A DNA stretch of 64,000 nt from the NCBI GenBank assembly GCA_002840835.1, contig PHCQ01000004.1:1-64000 (forward strand), written 5' to 3'. This stretch comes from Betaproteobacteria bacterium HGW-Betaproteobacteria-16 (GTDB lineage Bacteria; Pseudomonadota; Gammaproteobacteria; Burkholderiales; Burkholderiaceae_C). Positions 62,418 to 64,000 of this stretch are shown one piece after another (position 1 is the stretch's first letter; each line of letters starts with the position of its first letter). The notes under the pieces were generated by a model, which was given only the letters and a program-made list of their open reading frames with translations, had not been told where the DNA came from and made no database searches. The position numbers were made by a program, and so were the translations under genes.

Positions 62418-63047
62418 TCATCCCAGGCGCAGCGCGTTGGCCAGTTCCACCGCCGATTTGACGCCCATCTTGTCGAACACCCTTGAGCGATGGACCTCCA
62501 CCGTGCGCACGCTGATGTTGAGTTGATCGGCCACCAGCTTGTTGGGCAGCCCTTCCACCACCAGTCGCATGACATCGCGTTCCCGCTCGGTCAGGCTGCC
62601 CAGGCGGGCCTCCATGTCACGCTGCAGGCGGCGCTGCGCCAGCACCTGTGCAGACTGGGCCAGGGCCTGCTCAATGCGATCCACCAGCACATTGTCCGAG
62701 AACGGCTTCTCGCAGAAATCGAAGGCGCCGCGCTTGACCGCATCCACCGCAGTGGGCACATCGGCATGGCCGGAGAGAAAGATCACCGGCATGGCGGCTT
62801 GCCAGGGCAGGGTGAGCAAATGCTCGAACAGCGCCAGCCCGCTCATGCCGGGCATGCGCACGTCCAGCAACACACAGGAAGGCGACGCAGGTGCATCGTG
62901 CCAGCTGCTGACCTCGGCCAGAAACGCGTCGGCACTGCTGTAACCCTCGCTGAGCAACCGACGGGTGCGCAGCAACCAGGACAGCGCGTCGCGCACGCCG
63001 GCGTCGTCATCGACGATAAAAATGCGTGCGTCGGGGTACTCGGTCAT
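62418..63047 (-). CDS. FixJ-family response regulator
   Basis: 209-residue regulator with receiver (IFIVDDDAGVRDALSWLL, phospho-Asp in CVLLDVRMPGMSG, Lys in DFCEKPFSDNVL) and a LuxR-type helix-turn-helix (LTERERDVMRLVVEGLPNK, ISVRTVEVHRSRVFDKM). This domain pair defines the FixJ/TodT/StyR group, partnered with PAS-containing kinases such as the next gene. ATG at 63047. Signal and targets unknown. Confidence 0.93.
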   Translation of the reverse strand: MTEYPDARIFIVDDDAGVRDALSWLLRTRRLLSEGYSSADAFLAEVSSWHDAPASPSCVLLDVRMPGMSGLALFEHLLTLPWQAAMPVIFLSGHADVPTAVDAVKRGAFDFCEKPFSDNVLVDRIEQALAQSAQVLAQRRLQRDMEARLGSLTERERDVMRLVVEGLPNKLVADQLNISVRTVEVHRSRVFDKMGVKSAVELANALRLG

Positions 63048-63173
63048 GGGCGGATGATAGTGGACACCTCGGCGCCGTTCATGCGCATACCCAGACGCCA
63101 AACCAGAAGGCGGGCTGCCGAGAAAGGGCGACCGAAAGCGCATGGAAGCCAAGCCCTGCCCGACACATCTGGT

Positions 63174-64000
63174 TCAACCTGCCGGCAAGGTGAAACGGAA
63201 CACCGTGCCGCGTGGCTGCGCCGGCTCGTGAACCAGCGCACCGCCGTGCTGTTCGATCACGGTGCGGCACAGGCTCAGGCCCAGTCCCATGCCTTCGGTC
63301 TTGGTGGTGAAGAACGGGGTGAACAACTGGGCCTGCACTTCCTGACTCAGACCCTCGCCGTGGTCGGTCACCGTGAATTCGACCCAGCGCTTGTGTGCCC
63401 GACCCGCTGCCGGATGGCGCAGCAGGGCCACGCGCAGCGTCAGCACGCGCAGACCGCTATGTGAAGGGGGATCGCCGGCAGGCATGGCCTGCATGCCGTT
63501 GCGCGCCAGATTGAGCAGCACCTGCTCGACCATGGTGCGATCGCACAGCACCGACGGGCAGTCGGCGGCCACCGAAATCTGCAGCCGGATGTCCTGCTTC
63601 TTGGCCTGCAGGCTCAGCAGGGGCTGGATCGCGTCCACGAGTGCGGCAGGTGCCACGGCTTCGCGCACATGCTCGCGGCGACGCACGAAGTCGGCCACGC
63701 TCTTGATGACGCGACCAGCGCGATCGGCCTGCTCGCCGATGCGTCGCATGGCCAGTTGCAGGTCGGCTTGCGGAAGGCCTGCCATCGGCCCATCCAGCAG
63801 GTTGAGCGTGCCGGTGGCGTAGCTGGAGATGGCCGCCAGCGGCTGGTTGAGCTCGTGACTGAGCAGCGACGCCATTTCGCCCACCGTGGCCAGCCGGGCG
63901 GTTGCCTGCAGCCGCTCCTGGGAGGTGCGGTTCAGATCCTCCACCCGGCGCTGCTCGGTCATGTCCACGATGGCGCTCATGAAGCCGGTCTGCACACCCT
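63174..64000 (-). CDS. PAS-type sensor histidine kinase, 5' end outside window
   Basis: C-terminal ~275 residues of a FixL/DctB-like kinase; the start lies beyond the right edge. Visible: the end of a PAS/PAC domain (GFMSAIVDMTEQRRVEDLNR), HisKA with MASLLSHELNQPLAAISSYA, then the ATPase domain (LLNLARNGMQAMP, VTDHGEGLS, TEGMGLGLSLCRTVIEQHGG). It precedes the FixJ-like regulator by 127 bases on the same strand and should phosphorylate it. Confidence 0.92.
   Translation of the reverse strand, partial: GVQTGFMSAIVDMTEQRRVEDLNRTSQERLQATARLATVGEMASLLSHELNQPLAAISSYATGTLNLLDGPMAGLPQADLQLAMRRIGEQADRAGRVIKSVADFVRRREHVREAVAPAALVDAIQPLLSLQAKKQDIRLQISVAADCPSVLCDRTMVEQVLLNLARNGMQAMPAGDPPSHSGLRVLTLRVALLRHPAAGRAHKRWVEFTVTDHGEGLSQEVQAQLFTPFFTTKTEGMGLGLSLCRTVIEQHGGALVHEPAQPRGTVFRFTLPAG

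Noticed and set aside
1..64000. CRISPR arrays, tRNA or rRNA genes, prophage
   Set aside because: No regularly spaced repeats, cloverleaf-like sequences, ribosomal RNA motifs or phage genes were recognised on reading.

Overview
GC-rich (about two-thirds G+C), densely packed betaproteobacterial chromosome. Gene content and order (narK1-narK2-narG, a fused 1,196-residue 2-oxoacid:ferredoxin oxidoreductase, LysM-dprA opposite def-fmt, a DUF1631 protein, anaerobic ubiquinone genes) fit the Burkholderiales, most likely Comamonadaceae such as a Hydrogenophaga relative; the genus is inference. No tRNA, rRNA, CRISPR array or complete insertion sequence was seen, and no gene-free stretch exceeds 300 bases.

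Region 1 (1-17,500), life without oxygen: narG (cut by the left edge), two nitrate/nitrite carriers, a small cupin, the NarX/NarL pair, an NsrR-like repressor divergent from the di-iron repair protein RIC, then an operon-like run ubiU-ubiV-HlyIII/TrhA-ubiT-DGC protein-ubiX-ubiD-acyl-CoA dehydrogenase. FNR/ANR-type boxes stand before narK1 and ubiU, so nitrate respiration and O2-independent quinone synthesis look co-controlled.

Region 2 (17,500-37,600), envelope and redox: a conserved but uncharacterised five-gene cluster (thermostable-haemolysin/GNAT-like protein, AMP ligase, haem-oxygenase-fold di-iron protein, SDR, TPR protein), pgk, a PAP2 phosphatase, cytochrome b561, a PepSY protein, rubredoxin, a cyt b/DHC/SHP-like electron-transfer operon divergent from a PepSY-regulator-kinase operon, and a PmrAB-like system with eptA, a PAP2 lipid phosphatase and an LtaS-like sulfatase. 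Five places carry 11-bp-period CTTAAG-N5-CTTAAG-like boxes, suggesting one regulon that joins lipid A modification to the haemolysin-like cluster and cytochrome b561.

Region 3 (37,600-54,240), housekeeping: azlCD, fmt, a BamE-like lipoprotein, def, LysM protein, dprA, DUF1631 protein, secF-secD-yajC, the fused oxidoreductase and its divergent Lrp/AsnC regulator.

Region 4 (54,240-59,720): a chaperone-usher-like surface-structure locus with four secreted subunit-like proteins, an Ig-fold chaperone and an unusually short outer-membrane barrel protein. Region 5 (59,720-64,000): cysQ, mltA, a tiny membrane protein, and a FixJ-like regulator with a kinase cut by the right edge.

Two repeat families run through the window. 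A GC-rich palindromic repeat occurs at least eight times and has entered coding sequence twice in frame (fmt, ubiD). A ~163-bp element with inverted ends occurs twice, in opposite orientation, each time between convergent genes, and each copy supplies the stop codon of one neighbour (eptA, cysQ).
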